DNA of 64,000 nucleotides from Thalassotalea ponticola (lineage in GTDB: Bacteria > Pseudomonadota > Gammaproteobacteria > Enterobacterales > Alteromonadaceae), in assembly GCF_041379045.1 (NCBI RefSeq), contig NZ_CP166871.1, positions 1,984,001 through 2,048,000 on the forward strand, read 5' to 3'. The notes beneath the pieces were generated by a model. That model had not been told where the DNA came from and did not search any database. It saw nothing but the letters and a program-made list of their open reading frames with translations. This document shows, piece by piece, positions 19,711 through 30,100 of the stretch. Each line of letters starts with the position of its first letter. Within the stretch, counting starts at the first letter, position 1. The position numbers were made by a program, and so were the translations under genes.

Positions 19711-20208
19711 TTACTGCTTCGGTAAAATCACCGTATCAATCACGTGAATTACCCCATTGCTCGCTTTAATATCGGTTTTGATGACGTTGGCATTATCCAC
19801 TTTTACTCCAGCGTCGCTCACATCAATAGTCACAGAATTACCTTGCACGGTTTCAGCCGCATCCAACGCCACAACATCTTTTGCCATCACCTTACCCGAG
19901 ACCACATGGTAGGTTAAAATCGCAACGAGCTTATCTTTGTTTTCAGGAAGCAGTAGGCTCTCGAGGGTGCCTTCCGGAAGTTTGGCAAACGCGGCATCTG
20001 TCGGCGCGAACACCGTAAATGGTCCATCGCTTTTAAGAGTGTCAACTAAATCAGCAGCTTTCACCGCGGCCACCAAGGTGGAAAAGTCATCATTTGAGGC
20101 GGCTATATCAACAATATCTTGCTTGTTTTTGTCATAACCGCCCGCAAAGGCCACGCTTGAAAACATCACATAAAGGGCAAACATTGGCAAAGTTAAAAGC
20201 TTTTTCAT
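19711..20208 (-). CDS. Fasciclin (FAS1) domain secreted protein
   Basis: 165 aa. I chose the ATG at 20208 because it gives a classical signal peptide (MKKLLTLPMFALYVMFSSVAFAGG) preceded by an AGGAT ribosome-binding site. The longer frame upstream has no such signal. A single FAS1 domain follows, with DLVDTLKSDGPFTVFAPTDAAFAKLP (H1 box), LTYHVVSGKVMAKDV (the YH motif) and GVIHVIDTVILP (H2). FAS1 proteins act in adhesion or surface interactions; the exact role here is unknown. It is the last backbone gene before the island. Confidence 0.92.
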   Translation of the reverse strand: MKKLLTLPMFALYVMFSSVAFAGGYDKNKQDIVDIAASNDDFSTLVAAVKAADLVDTLKSDGPFTVFAPTDAAFAKLPEGTLESLLLPENKDKLVAILTYHVVSGKVMAKDVVALDAAETVQGNSVTIDVSDAGVKVDNANVIKTDIKASNGVIHVIDTVILPKQ

Positions 20209-20549
20209 GGTCGTATCCTGTCGTTTGTTCATCAAATTATTCAAATAACGGCATCGGTAAGCTGCGGTGTGGTCACAACAATGACGTGCACAAATCTTAC
20301 TAACACCACTGAACGTTGACCTTGACGACACATCACAGCTGATGCAAGGTCTAAGCGTTTCATACCCTAGACTTACGCAAGGTAACCAACAATGGATTAG
20401 TCTAATGAGTGTTGTTTTACCCTTGGTCAATATTTAAACAATAATTCTCCCTCTATTGCCAGGTGTTAAGTAGCAGTAAGTTACTATTTTCGAGCAACAT
20501 TAATCTTCGAATTTTGTTAGCTATTACACTTGGCGTTTTTCGGGCAAAA

Positions 20550-20588
20550 AAATAGCGCCGCTGACGCTAATTGCCAGGGGCGCTATTT
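20550..20588 (-). terminator. Intrinsic terminator formerly downstream of ybaB
   Basis: A 10-bp stem AAATAGCGCC (20550-20559) pairs with GGCGCTATTT (20579-20588). On the minus strand it is followed by seven T. It sits 16 bases beyond the duplicated ybaB stop codon (20604-20606), just where a terminator for ybaB would have been before the island inserted. Confidence 0.8.
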
Positions 20589-20604
20589 CTCTAGAGTTCT
20601 GAAT

Positions 20605-20630
20605 TAGAACGGCATTTTCATGCCCGGTGG
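20605..20630. repeat. Left attachment site of the island (ybaB 3'-end remnant)
   Basis: TAGAACGGCATTTTCATGCC and the following CGGTGG match the ybaB 3' end at 62265-62290 in 24 of 26 positions. On the minus strand it reads [13 protein letters not shown], the YbaB C-terminus with nothing of the gene before it. The 14-bp identical centre (GGCATTTTCATGCC) is itself a short inverted repeat, as in tyrosine-recombinase core sites. Confidence 0.85.
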
Positions 20631-20640
20631 ATGAATAGTC

Positions 20641-20919
20641 GTTAACGACAATTTAGTATTCTGACACCTTGTTTTTTATGACTTAAGCGCATAGAGCAAT
20701 ACATAATTACTCCCTAGGGTTCATTTTTGTCCTATCTCTGTCCCACATTAGGGCGTATCTTAAAAGCCTAATCTTCACTTAGAAACCAAAAAAACGCACT
20801 GCGGGTCTAAAATTATATACATTCGTAAAACGACAAACCTTTTAAAGCTTTTGCTCATAATCTTAGACATAGACCCGTAACCATACCTTTTTTAGATCAG
20901 AACGATATGTTGGCCAATA
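20641..20919. other. Left end of the island, no gene
   Basis: About 280 bases of AT-rich sequence holding the arm-type repeats at 20728-20745 but no ORF. Confidence 0.4.
20728..20745. repeat. Left arm-type repeat pair TGTCCTA/TGTCCCA
   Basis: Two 7-bp repeats start 11 bases apart (20728-20734, 20739-20745) and are preceded by CATTTT. The same pair with the same 11-base spacing occurs inside the right end (62200-62217). Likely arm-type binding sites of the island integrase. Confidence 0.55.
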
Positions 20920-21249
20920 TCAAACCGACAAAGACGCAACGACAAGCGCTGTAATTGAAATTAAAATGGAACTAATGGTTAACCCTAGATAAATTCGCAT
21001 TTTTTTCTCTAAAGCTACTAGACTTTCCTCCAGTGATAAAATGGCTTTTTGCAGATTGTCAGCAAGAAGGTTTAAGTTTTGAGCATTTTGAGAGGCCGCT
21101 GATTGCAACTCAGATATTTGCTCGTTAATAAGCTCTGCCGCTTCTTTAGAGGACTTGGATTTCGAAGTGAAGGCGGGGATCGTGGCTGATGCTATATCAG
21201 CCAGATAAGGTGCAATTGCTTTTATAATCGGTAAAGCCTGAACAGCCAT
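20920..21249 (-). CDS. Hypothetical coiled-coil protein with C-terminal membrane anchor
   Basis: 109 aa. The N-terminal segment is moderately hydrophobic (ALPIIKAIAPYLADIASATI). A coiled-coil-like region rich in Glu, Gln and Asn (about 35-82) follows. One transmembrane helix closes the protein (YLGLTISSILISITALVVAS). It lies about 200 bases downstream of the radical-SAM gene on the same strand and may be the last member of that operon or an independent gene. No family recognised. Confidence 0.65.
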   Translation of the reverse strand: MAVQALPIIKAIAPYLADIASATIPAFTSKSKSSKEAAELINEQISELQSAASQNAQNLNLLADNLQKAILSLEESLVALEKKMRIYLGLTISSILISITALVVASLSV

Positions 21250-21446
21250 AATAAAAATCCTTTAAATTTAAAATATTTACGTGAAAAATTACCGTTTAAT
21301 GAGTTTTAAGTCAATTTACCGTTAAAGCATCTAAGATGAGGATCATTAGTAGGCCATGAGACAAAGAGACATATTATCGAAAGATAGTTTTGCAAAGTGA
21401 ACGTTGCTTAGTTTGTACAAAAACCTCTCTTATATTCATTTCTTTA

Positions 21447-22028
21447 TCAAACCTTTACAATAAACGGCAGACCGTTGGCAGAAACTTGCCCATGAGCATT
21501 AATACGCCATTCATTTGTTACTGTTCCTAAGCTAGACTCTATCGAGCGATCGTATCTGTTCGTTAAATAGTGAAATTTTTGATTCATTGAACCAACCCAG
21601 TTACGGTTTTGCTCAACGTGTTTCAATTCAAATTCACCGTCTACAACAACATCAACGTGATTCAATAGCTTAGCAATACCTGCGAATCTGCTTTCATCCA
21701 ATTCTTCAAGCTCATATCCCGTAAATAACATAACAGATAAACCAATGCTCTGCGCAAACTGAGCTAATTCCGATAAGCCATTAGCCTGCAACACTGGTTC
21801 ACCACCAAGTAAGGTTATGCCTTGGATACCAAAATTCTTTTTGTTTGCTTCTACTCGCTTTTTAAGTTGTTCTACTTCGATAACGTTTGCGGGTTTTATT
21901 TTCAGAAAGTCCGGATTACAACATGATGAACATCGCTTCAAGCACCCTTGAACCCAGACAGCCGTGCGTACACCAGGTCCTTCTGCTGCTGTCGCATCAA
22001 CGATCGCCCCTAGATTAAGCCAAGACAT
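21447..22028 (-). CDS. Radical-SAM activating-enzyme-like protein (4Fe-4S)
   Basis: 193 aa. The N-terminal cluster motif CLKRCSSCC (CxxxCxxC, residues 29-36) binds the 4Fe-4S cluster that cleaves S-adenosylmethionine. TLLGGEPVLQ around residue 73 is the GGE motif for SAM. Length and order match NrdG/PflA-type activases. However, no glycyl-radical enzyme (NrdD or PflB) is nearby. The start shares one base with the stop of the Clp-like ATPase gene (22028), so the two are coupled. The target may be an operon partner or a nucleotide, as for viperin-like enzymes; this is unproven. Confidence 0.85.
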   Translation of the reverse strand: MSWLNLGAIVDATAAEGPGVRTAVWVQGCLKRCSSCCNPDFLKIKPANVIEVEQLKKRVEANKKNFGIQGITLLGGEPVLQANGLSELAQFAQSIGLSVMLFTGYELEELDESRFAGIAKLLNHVDVVVDGEFELKHVEQNRNWVGSMNQKFHYLTNRYDRSIESSLGTVTNEWRINAHGQVSANGLPFIVKV

Positions 22029-23866
22029 CAGTCAATCTCGAAGTCAAAGCGATTACCGGCTTGAACCACTCTAACTGGACGTTTCTCGAATCTATCCTTG
22101 TCCATAAGGTTTGCAAACAAAAACTCAGCTAACGGATCGAAAAGCATAGTAACCATCGCATTTAATACCCCACGCCCACCGGCACTTATATCAACTTGTT
22201 CAACAATAGTCTTCAAAGCTTTTGGTTCATTTTCGAAAATCAGATCGGATATACCCCATTTTTCTTTCAGACGGGTTTTCAACGGTTCAAGTTTTGCTTT
22301 CGCAATTCCAACAAGAACATCTGAACTCGTCATAAAATTAAAAGGTACGATATTCGCTTCGCCAATGCGACCCAGTAATTCAGGACGTTTTAACTCATGT
22401 ACAAAATGCCTAGACACATGAGCTTTGAATTGCTCAATCGCCCGCTCTCCTGGTTCAATTTCACTGGCTCCGATATTGGATGTAAATACTATAAACGTAT
22501 CGGAAAAACTTACCGTCTCCCCTTTACCATCAGTAAGACGTCCATCTTCTAAAATTTGGAGAAATTTATCCAAAATACGAGGGTGCGCTTTTTCAATTTC
22601 ATCAAACAGTAATAATGAAAATGGCCTTTTTTTCACTGCATTAGTGAGTTGCCCTCCCTCTTCGAATCCTACGTAACCAGGTGGTGCACCGACTAATCTC
22701 TGATCTGCATGTTCGTGGTTAAATTCTGACATATCAAAACGTAAGCAGGCATCTTCATCACCAAACAAAAAGCTAGCTAGCGACTTAGCTAACTCCGTTT
22801 TGCCAACACCTGTCGGGCCAACAAAAAACAAAGCGCCTTTAGGCATTCTCGACTTCGACGAGTGCTGAAGTCCGGACAATCCGGTAAATGCTCTTACCAA
22901 GACTTTTCTTACCAATTTTATGGCTGCATCTTGTCCTTTAACCCTTCTTGTTAAAATCAGTTCAACGTGTTTGAGTTTATCGTAGTTTAATTGCTCCCAC
23001 GGCGATTCCTTACTACCGTATCGATACAATGAGACTAATGCTTCTATGGATAACTCGGGCTGATGTCGGGAAAGGCGAGCGAGTTGATTAATTTCGCGAA
23101 GGGTAAATGAATCGGTTAAATCAACAAAGTCTGCTAATAATCGCGACTCACTCGATAACTTTTTCTCAATATTAAAAACATCTTTTAGCCCCAATATTAC
23201 TTGCTTGCGTTCAGCGCGATTTGGCAGAGGAACTACGATTTCGGCGAATTGTGGGTTACCAGAGATCAGCACAGGAGGTAAATGATTGTTTCCATGACAT
23301 ACAAACACCATCAAACTTAGAACGCTATTTACTTGATCGAGGCTCATTTCATCTTCAGAATCGCGCAAGTTTTGTGACAATTGAATTATCCAGCCTCGCT
23401 CTTGTTCTGACAGTGCGTTAACTTGACCAAACAACAAATTAGACCAATCGACGAGAAACGCTACTTTAGGGGCATGGCTGTTTAACATCACGCGTTGAGC
23501 TACCGCAAAAAAATCCTGCGGTGTAAGCTGAGTCTGCCCTTGAGGTACAGCACTGTGTTGCGAAGTTTCATCATCAAAATCATAATCATCCCCCTCAACT
23601 TCCTCAGACTGCGATCCAAATGATGTCTGTAACTCATTCCATTCTGAATCAGATATTCCAGATAATCCACCCACGCGAGAATAATGAATAACGTGTTTGA
23701 AACCCAGCTTTTTAAGTGTATCACTTAACGCTTGTGTGAATGGTACCACTTTGTCTTCTGTGTCAAATACAAGATTATTAACATTACCACTGATAACAAT
23801 TCCTCGACGTAATTTCGCTTGGCGAGATAGTTCATCAAGCCATGTTGATGTTTTTCGATCGTTCAT
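22028..23866 (-). CDS. ClpB/ClpA-like AAA+ ATPase with degenerate N-terminal AAA half
   Basis: 612 aa from the ATG at 23866, preceded by AAGGATAGG; an alternative ATG 18 bases upstream (23884) is possible and would overlap the previous gene. Residue numbers below count from that alternative. The C-terminal AAA+ module is intact: Walker A GPTGVGKTE (356-364), pore loop GYVG (403-406), Walker B LLLFDEIEKAH (424-434), sensor-1 FTSN, arginine finger in LLGRIGEAN and sensor-2 GGRG. The first 300 residues resemble an AAA fold that lacks Walker motifs (RGIVISGNVNNLV, VAFLVDWSNLLF, VLISGNP). There is no ClpP-binding IGF loop or N-domain, so it is more likely a remodeller than a protease partner. Confidence 0.88.
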   Translation of the reverse strand: MNDRKTSTWLDELSRQAKLRRGIVISGNVNNLVFDTEDKVVPFTQALSDTLKKLGFKHVIHYSRVGGLSGISDSEWNELQTSFGSQSEEVEGDDYDFDDETSQHSAVPQGQTQLTPQDFFAVAQRVMLNSHAPKVAFLVDWSNLLFGQVNALSEQERGWIIQLSQNLRDSEDEMSLDQVNSVLSLMVFVCHGNNHLPPVLISGNPQFAEIVVPLPNRAERKQVILGLKDVFNIEKKLSSESRLLADFVDLTDSFTLREINQLARLSRHQPELSIEALVSLYRYGSKESPWEQLNYDKLKHVELILTRRVKGQDAAIKLVRKVLVRAFTGLSGLQHSSKSRMPKGALFFVGPTGVGKTELAKSLASFLFGDEDACLRFDMSEFNHEHADQRLVGAPPGYVGFEEGGQLTNAVKKRPFSLLLFDEIEKAHPRILDKFLQILEDGRLTDGKGETVSFSDTFIVFTSNIGASEIEPGERAIEQFKAHVSRHFVHELKRPELLGRIGEANIVPFNFMTSSDVLVGIAKAKLEPLKTRLKEKWGISDLIFENEPKALKTIVEQVDISAGGRGVLNAMVTMLFDPLAEFLFANLMDKDRFEKRPVRVVQAGNRFDFEID

Positions 23867-23870
23867 ATTC

Positions 23871-25007
23871 CTATCCTTGTTCATTCTTTGTTTGAGATGG
23901 AATGGGTTTCATTTCGGAATCTTCATCATCTGGATTACTCCACAAAACGCGTGAATCAGACAAATCTACCCCATAGATTTCGCTGAGTTTGGGCAAGACT
24001 GTATCTATATCCTTTTTACAGGTTTGACCTTTGTAGTTATCAAATTTATACGTACAACTGCCATCTAACCGAATCAGAAATTGCGCTCGATTACCTGCCG
24101 GTCGAGAAGCCGAAATCACGACCTCTTTATCTCCTGTTTTTGTGACAACTAGTTTCGGCTTTTGTACCGAAAAACCACTGTTTTTAAGCGTATTGAAAAT
24201 GGCTTTCACAGTCTCTTTACGTACAGATTCATCCTCAATTTTCTTATCTGCCTGATAAGAAACCCGTTCTATTTTTTCAAGTTGCTTAACTGGATTTTCA
24301 CAATTTTCTAAACAAATATCGTCAAGCTGCTTCGTGATCTCTTGAGCTTGCCCATCGGGTAAGTTTTTTAACGCCATATCCGAAATAACTCCGGCTAAGT
24401 GTTTATTAACACTTGGTTGGGCTTGCTTTTTCATATCGGCTCTGCGCTCCTCAGCTTTTTTACATCCCTGTTTTTTGAGCGCTAGGAACCTAGACGTCAG
24501 TTCACCTTCTGTATCAATAGAATTTTCTGAAAACACCTCATGCTCAAGTGCTTTAATTTCCTCGATCATTAAATTTAGCGAAAGTTTGTCGTCCCAATCA
24601 CACATTTCCTGAGTCCAGCACGCAGCAATTCGTGCGTTTTTCTGTTTCTCCGCTTCAACTCTCGCCTCTCGATCTTTTAAATATTGTTGGTACTGTGCTT
24701 CCTCTACTTGTTTTTTTATCCGTCGCGCAATACTAGGTAACGAATAAATTTCAGAAGCCAATAATTGAGAGTGTTCCCTCGCGGTAAAGGGATCGCTATC
24801 GAGCTCCCTTCGAATCTGTTGGAGTTCAACAAGGCTACGATCATACTGTTCTTGCACAAATTCACTCAACCCCTGCTGCCGTAATATCGATAAGACATGT
24901 TGATAACGTTCCAAGTAGTCAGACGTAGTATTGCGGACGCGATCTTCTGCAATTCTTTGGCGACGTTCTCGTTCTAACCTGTACTGCGCTTCATGGATTT
25001 GGCTCAC
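23871..25007 (-). CDS. Charged coiled-coil protein of unknown function
   Basis: 378 aa, GTG start 2 bases after the PIN-gene stop. Residues about 1-130 are highly charged alpha-helix with coiled-coil character (RLERERRQRIAEDRV, KDREARVEAEKQKNARI). Residues about 180-270 are also helical. A small alpha/beta domain follows (about 285-350; KLVVTKTGDKEVVISASRPAG, GSCTYKFDNYKGQTC), and the tail is acidic. I recognise no family. Its place inside the overlapping operon suggests a structural or adaptor subunit linking the helicase/nuclease side with the AAA+ ATPase. Confidence 0.75.
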   Translation of the reverse strand: MSQIHEAQYRLERERRQRIAEDRVRNTTSDYLERYQHVLSILRQQGLSEFVQEQYDRSLVELQQIRRELDSDPFTAREHSQLLASEIYSLPSIARRIKKQVEEAQYQQYLKDREARVEAEKQKNARIAACWTQEMCDWDDKLSLNLMIEEIKALEHEVFSENSIDTEGELTSRFLALKKQGCKKAEERRADMKKQAQPSVNKHLAGVISDMALKNLPDGQAQEITKQLDDICLENCENPVKQLEKIERVSYQADKKIEDESVRKETVKAIFNTLKNSGFSVQKPKLVVTKTGDKEVVISASRPAGNRAQFLIRLDGSCTYKFDNYKGQTCKKDIDTVLPKLSEIYGVDLSDSRVLWSNPDDEDSEMKPIPSQTKNEQG

Positions 25008-25009
25008 TT

Positions 25010-27130
25010 TTACTTCCTTTTAATCTTTTTATTACGCTGCGAACCAGCTAGATACCGTTGCGTCGATTGATTCGCGATGCCTTCGGCATTTGCTAGATTT
25101 CGCAGGTTCTTGTCATTTGTTATAAGTATTGAATTACACAATCGATAATAAGCAGCAACTGACAATATTTTCAAATCAGGCTTGCCTATTGTATTCTTAT
25201 CCATCTTGTCTAATAAGTCTGGACGCGCCTGTTCATAGTCGATAATGCTGCAATCTAATCGGTCGATTACTGCTCTGGCTTTCTTAGCCTTATCACTCCA
25301 CTTACCGTCAATATTTTCTTGTTTCAGACCATCTAATTCATGTAAGACCGTTGTAGGTACTACAACTTGATCTGACGGTTTAACCTTGTCTAATAAGGAT
25401 AAATCTTGCATGAGGCAGTTCGTATCGATTATCACAACTCGCTTCTTAAAGTCGTTTGGATTAGCATACTGCGATTGAAAATATTGCTGGATGTTAAGTA
25501 TTTTTTCTTCAAGCTTTGCCAATATTGACTCATTAACTGCCCTCGCCGGGAGCATCTTTGATAATGATTTAATTTGAATAGCCAAATTATTTAATAATTG
25601 GTAGCGCGACACATTAAGCTTAAGCACCTTGAAGTTGTCTACATTCAGTAGGTCTTGTTGTATTTTTCTATTTATAGAATCATATGTCTTTACTAAATCA
25701 GATAATACTTTGCTAATAGATAAACCTGCAATTACTTCAATTTTTCTTATCGCCGAATTAATTAATGTAATTAAACAGTCGGTTGTTAAGCTATCTACAG
25801 ATAATTCTTTCTCTTTAAGAAAATGGATACATTGCTCAACCTCTTCCTTGTTTCTTAGGGGCCTAAATTTCTGTTTAAACATAGCTACGCTAAGATCAGT
25901 TACTAACTTATTCATTTTGTTATAATAACCAACCACTTGCTTGATATTTGCGCAAGGCAAACGTTTAATTGCCTGATTACAATCAATGACAGCTGAAAAA
26001 ATGACAACATTGATGTCTTCACTTGTCAAAAGGTACTGTTCAAGTTGCTCTTTCTTGTTATCGGCTTGAGTGATGATAGTCAAATCAACCTCACGAGGCT
26101 GTCCACTATACCAAACCTGTGATAGACCAGATTGCACATCAAAGCCGCCATTTGATTTATGTACTAGCAGTGCATCAGCGCCCTCCTCCAATGAGATAGG
26201 ACTTCGGCTAAGTGTTAAGACGTTGCCTTTTAATGATGGATTACTTGAAGGGTCAACAACCACACTCGCTACATTGGCGGTTTCAATATTTTTATCGAAA
26301 GTTAGTAGATAATGTGGCTTTAGCTTATTTATCACGGCCGTTATTTGACCAATTGGAGCCACGTCGTGAACCATATTCCAGTCAAATTGAAGTTGCTGGT
26401 GTTGACAATCTGAAGAAAAAACTGGAGAAATAACGAACTGCCAAAGATATTCTGCTTCTGCACCCTCTAGCCATTTTGAAAAAACCACATCTTTAGACAT
26501 AGGCGTTATATTGCCATTATGATCAATATCAATCTTAAATACTTTTCGGTCCCAAATTTCCCCGTTCAGTTGAGGTTCTATCTTGTCAATACGCTCGTTC
26601 ACCTTTGACTTCCAACGCTGTCTCAATTTCTCATCAATCAATGGTTTGACTGCAGAGAGAGTGACATCCAAACTGTCAATTGGCAAACGTATTGGATTTT
26701 CACCAAAAGTTGATTTGACATCATTCTTACCGACTATTTTCCCTAACAGAGGATCATAATAGCTGGTTTCGGTGGTATACTTATTCTCGCTCGGCAGCGC
26801 ATTCTGGGATAGGAACTCTCGTCCTTCGCTAGTAATCAAAATACAATTACATTGCATCCCTAACGCATCATCTATTGAATAATCATTACTAAGCTGAATC
26901 GCCCTAAAATCGTTTAAATGCCTCAGAGCATCAATAAAAAATGTTGAACATAGTTTCAGATGATTAGCAATGTCTTCAAGAGTGCGATCCCCCAACTCGA
27001 CTGAATATTTCGCAAACAATTGCAAAAGACTTTTCTCAAATACGGTTGGACGTCGCACCGTTTGATAGGAAATTATTGAATCAACTTTCAAGACAGGAAT
27101 GTCAATTTTAATATTATGTGCGTAAATCAC
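25010..27130 (-). CDS. Large PIN-domain nuclease
   Basis: 706 aa. The C-terminal PIN domain (about 563-690) contains the full acidic set: D569 in IIDTNCLM, E598 in LHELDGLK, D652 in KPDLKILS and D673 in TNDKNLRN. It should therefore be an active metal-dependent RNase or DNase, close in form to the PhoH/SMG6-type PIN group. Residues about 30-90 read like a winged helix (TLEDIANHLKLCSTFFIDAL). The middle is unassigned. The GTG start overlaps the helicase stop by 4 bp (GTGA), showing tight coupling. As a free PIN nuclease it has no VapB-type antitoxin beside it. Confidence 0.82.
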   Translation of the reverse strand: MIYAHNIKIDIPVLKVDSIISYQTVRRPTVFEKSLLQLFAKYSVELGDRTLEDIANHLKLCSTFFIDALRHLNDFRAIQLSNDYSIDDALGMQCNCILITSEGREFLSQNALPSENKYTTETSYYDPLLGKIVGKNDVKSTFGENPIRLPIDSLDVTLSAVKPLIDEKLRQRWKSKVNERIDKIEPQLNGEIWDRKVFKIDIDHNGNITPMSKDVVFSKWLEGAEAEYLWQFVISPVFSSDCQHQQLQFDWNMVHDVAPIGQITAVINKLKPHYLLTFDKNIETANVASVVVDPSSNPSLKGNVLTLSRSPISLEEGADALLVHKSNGGFDVQSGLSQVWYSGQPREVDLTIITQADNKKEQLEQYLLTSEDINVVIFSAVIDCNQAIKRLPCANIKQVVGYYNKMNKLVTDLSVAMFKQKFRPLRNKEEVEQCIHFLKEKELSVDSLTTDCLITLINSAIRKIEVIAGLSISKVLSDLVKTYDSINRKIQQDLLNVDNFKVLKLNVSRYQLLNNLAIQIKSLSKMLPARAVNESILAKLEEKILNIQQYFQSQYANPNDFKKRVVIIDTNCLMQDLSLLDKVKPSDQVVVPTTVLHELDGLKQENIDGKWSDKAKKARAVIDRLDCSIIDYEQARPDLLDKMDKNTIGKPDLKILSVAAYYRLCNSILITNDKNLRNLANAEGIANQSTQRYLAGSQRNKKIKRK

Positions 27131-30100
27131 TTTGGCGCTCCTTTGCCTATTAAATACGTACCATCAAAGTGTTCTGTCATTTCTGCTGCACTGAAAATAC
27201 TGGCTTGGCGATCTAATTGGGCAAAAAATTGGCGGTAAACCTGTTTTTTCTGTTTACCCGGCTTGTCCATATTAGGAAGCCACACATCTCTCAGTTCTAG
27301 CATGTTGCGGGCACCGAACATGATTAATAAGTTTTGTGCCCGTGACATAGCAACGTTGATGAATTCGAACCGTGCAACATTGGCTTTTGCAGACCTGCGT
27401 TTATGCTTTGGTCCTCCATCGTTGCGAACTAAGCTAATTAAAATTATTGGCTTCTCTTTACCTTGATATCTTATAACGGTATTGATTTCGACATGGATAG
27501 CATCAAATTGAATTTTACCGTTATTTACCTTTTTAATTTCATCGCGAATAACTCGACATTGCGCAGCATAGAACGAAACTACGCCTACGACTTGCTTGTT
27601 GTGTTTATCAAAACCTTGCTGAGCGCATTGTTGATTTATTTCAACCAAAGTACGAGCGATAAGAATGGCTTCTAGTCGGTTGGTTCGATCTTGGTTCTCT
27701 TTAAAAACGTTTCCTTTAAAGTCTAAAGACGTATCGACCCACAGCACATGATCTTTATGCGACAAGAGTGTATTATGTTTACTCTTCAACAGAATATTGT
27801 GTGATCTGTCTTTTTCTGGATTTCCGCACAACAGTTGTCCGTCGTAAAAATAATTCACGAAGTTCATTATCTTCGGATGCATGCGATACTGTGTAGTCAA
27901 TCGTTCTTTTATCGATGAATCGGCATTTTCAAAATGTTCTTTAAAAAGTGATGCTGTCACCATTTTTTCAAAGCGATTCAAATTGTCCCTGGTGAGCAGT
28001 GTCTCTGTGTCGTCATCTTCATATTCCTCTATTTTATCTGTGAAGGCTTGTGCATCTTGGCTTTCTTGAAAAACGGGAGGTAACTGGCGATGATCACCGA
28101 CTAAAACTGCTTTGCGTGCGCGCATAAGAGGTAGCAAAAGTTCTACCGGCGTCGCCTTAGATACCTCATCAATGATCACGGTATCAAAGCTTTCGATTCC
28201 TGCATCCTTAAGGGTTTTGTCACTTTCATTACACGAAATAGCAACTAAATTACAGCTTTCAAGAAAAGTTTGGCTTACGTGCTCCCAATCGCGTTGCGCC
28301 GAATTTTCTATTGATAGATTGGCTGTCCAATCATGCAAAAAACCTCGCCATGGTGCATGCTTTTTATCGAATTCAATAGCCACATCCATTTTATCTTGAT
28401 AGTCTTTATTTGCTTCTCTCAAGCATTCATCCAAATTCCGTGTCGAGTCAAGGTTTCTAGCGGATAATAGCTCGGCAGCTCTAGACTTATGTGCCTGCAG
28501 TGACTCGTTAAGAGTCGCCAAATCTCTCTCAGTAATTTGTAAAGCCTTCTGTCTTTTCCTTAATGCATCACTTGATGGCTTTGGAATATGTTTATTTTGT
28601 TTCAACCATTGGTTTTGTTGATCAATAACTTCCTGCAATACAATATCAACCTCCTGCTTTAAACCATCTAACTTACCGATTCTATTAGACATTAACTGAT
28701 AGGTCTGTGCGGCATTTTTAACATTGACAATATCTCTTCTATCCGTGAAACACTGATAATTTGCAATATCTAATCCTGCAGCCTGATTTTGAAGAACTCT
28801 AATTTCCGCTCTAACTTCACGCCATTGCACAAATAGCTCTTCGCTATCATTTGTCTCCAGTTCTGCGGCTAAGTTTTCTTCACGAATTTCTAACTGCGTA
28901 ATCTTTTCCTGTGTTAAATCATCTTTTAATGACTCACTTCCGGCACTTTGAAGGCGTAACAAATCCGTTCGTAATGCTGGCAGTATTTCTTTTACTCGAC
29001 TCCAGATTGCCAACAAAGCATTTAGCACCAATGCACTTGAAGCTGGATTATCAAAGTCTTCAAACGCTAAAAAGTGTTCTTCAATGTCGATGTTTTGCTC
29101 CTTCATCTGTTGCAGCAGAACGATCAAATTTGTACACGCTATCGGAAGGAAAGAGTCACTAATAATCTCCAATTTTTCGTTTTGTAGGTTAACCATTGAT
29201 TGATTTGTAGCGTCAATTTGGCTAGATAACACCTCCCAGCGACAAACACTATCGTCATACGCTTGTTGCTCCTTCGCTAGAGAGTCTTTGACAAACTTTT
29301 TCTGCTGATACTGTCTATTGAGTTGGTCTTCAACACTTTGCAGATCTGCAACAACATATTTAGCACTTTCAATCCACATCTTGAGTTGTGTGAATTCTTC
29401 ATCTCTTTTCTGTTGAGGTATAAGCCACTGGTCTTTGGCGTAGTCATGTAAACTTGAATAGTAACGTCCCAAAGCCTTATCTTCAGCAAACGCTTTACCC
29501 TCTTCGGTAATTTTTCCGTGCCCTCGAGCAAGTCGAATAGCTCTTAATTCAGGTCGGTTGCGAATGCAACTTAAAGCATTATCAATGGCGTCATGCGATT
29601 GGCTTGCCAACAAAACTGTTTCGCCATTACGTGCTAACTGAAGAATGGCTTCAGCAATGACAGTCGTCTTGCCCGTTCCCGGCGGACCTTGTACCAAACA
29701 CAGATCTGGCGCTGATACCATTTTATTGACCGCTTGTTTCTGAGCTGCGTTTAATTGCTCGTTAAACCATGATTCGATAGTAGTATCATTTTTTGATGCC
29801 CCTGCTTTGGAAATGTCAAACATATAGCTAGAAAGATACGGGGAGTAACAGTTTTCATTCTGGCGCAAATTTTTAATCGTTTGCTCTTGTCGTTTAATCA
29901 AGGTCAGATCACCAACAGAAGGGAACGAAATAAAACCTTGCTCAGGAATAGCACTAAGTAATGCGTCCTCTACTTGCTTCCTCTCTGAAATCAAATCAGA
30001 AGCGCTTTGCGTTTCATTATCTTCTGTTATTTCAATTTCCTTTAACGCGTTATCGAGTTTGTTTTTCCAATCTTCTGATGGTTCAATTGTTACATAGGCT

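Noticed and set aside
20605..20630. Left ybaB match as a true second ybaB gene
   Set aside because: Only the final nine codons and stop are present; nothing upstream on the minus strand resembles YbaB.
21447..22028. Radical-SAM protein as the housekeeping NrdG
   Set aside because: No nrdD or pflB is adjacent, and the gene is fused into the Clp/PIN/helicase operon by one-base overlap, so a specialised role is more likely.
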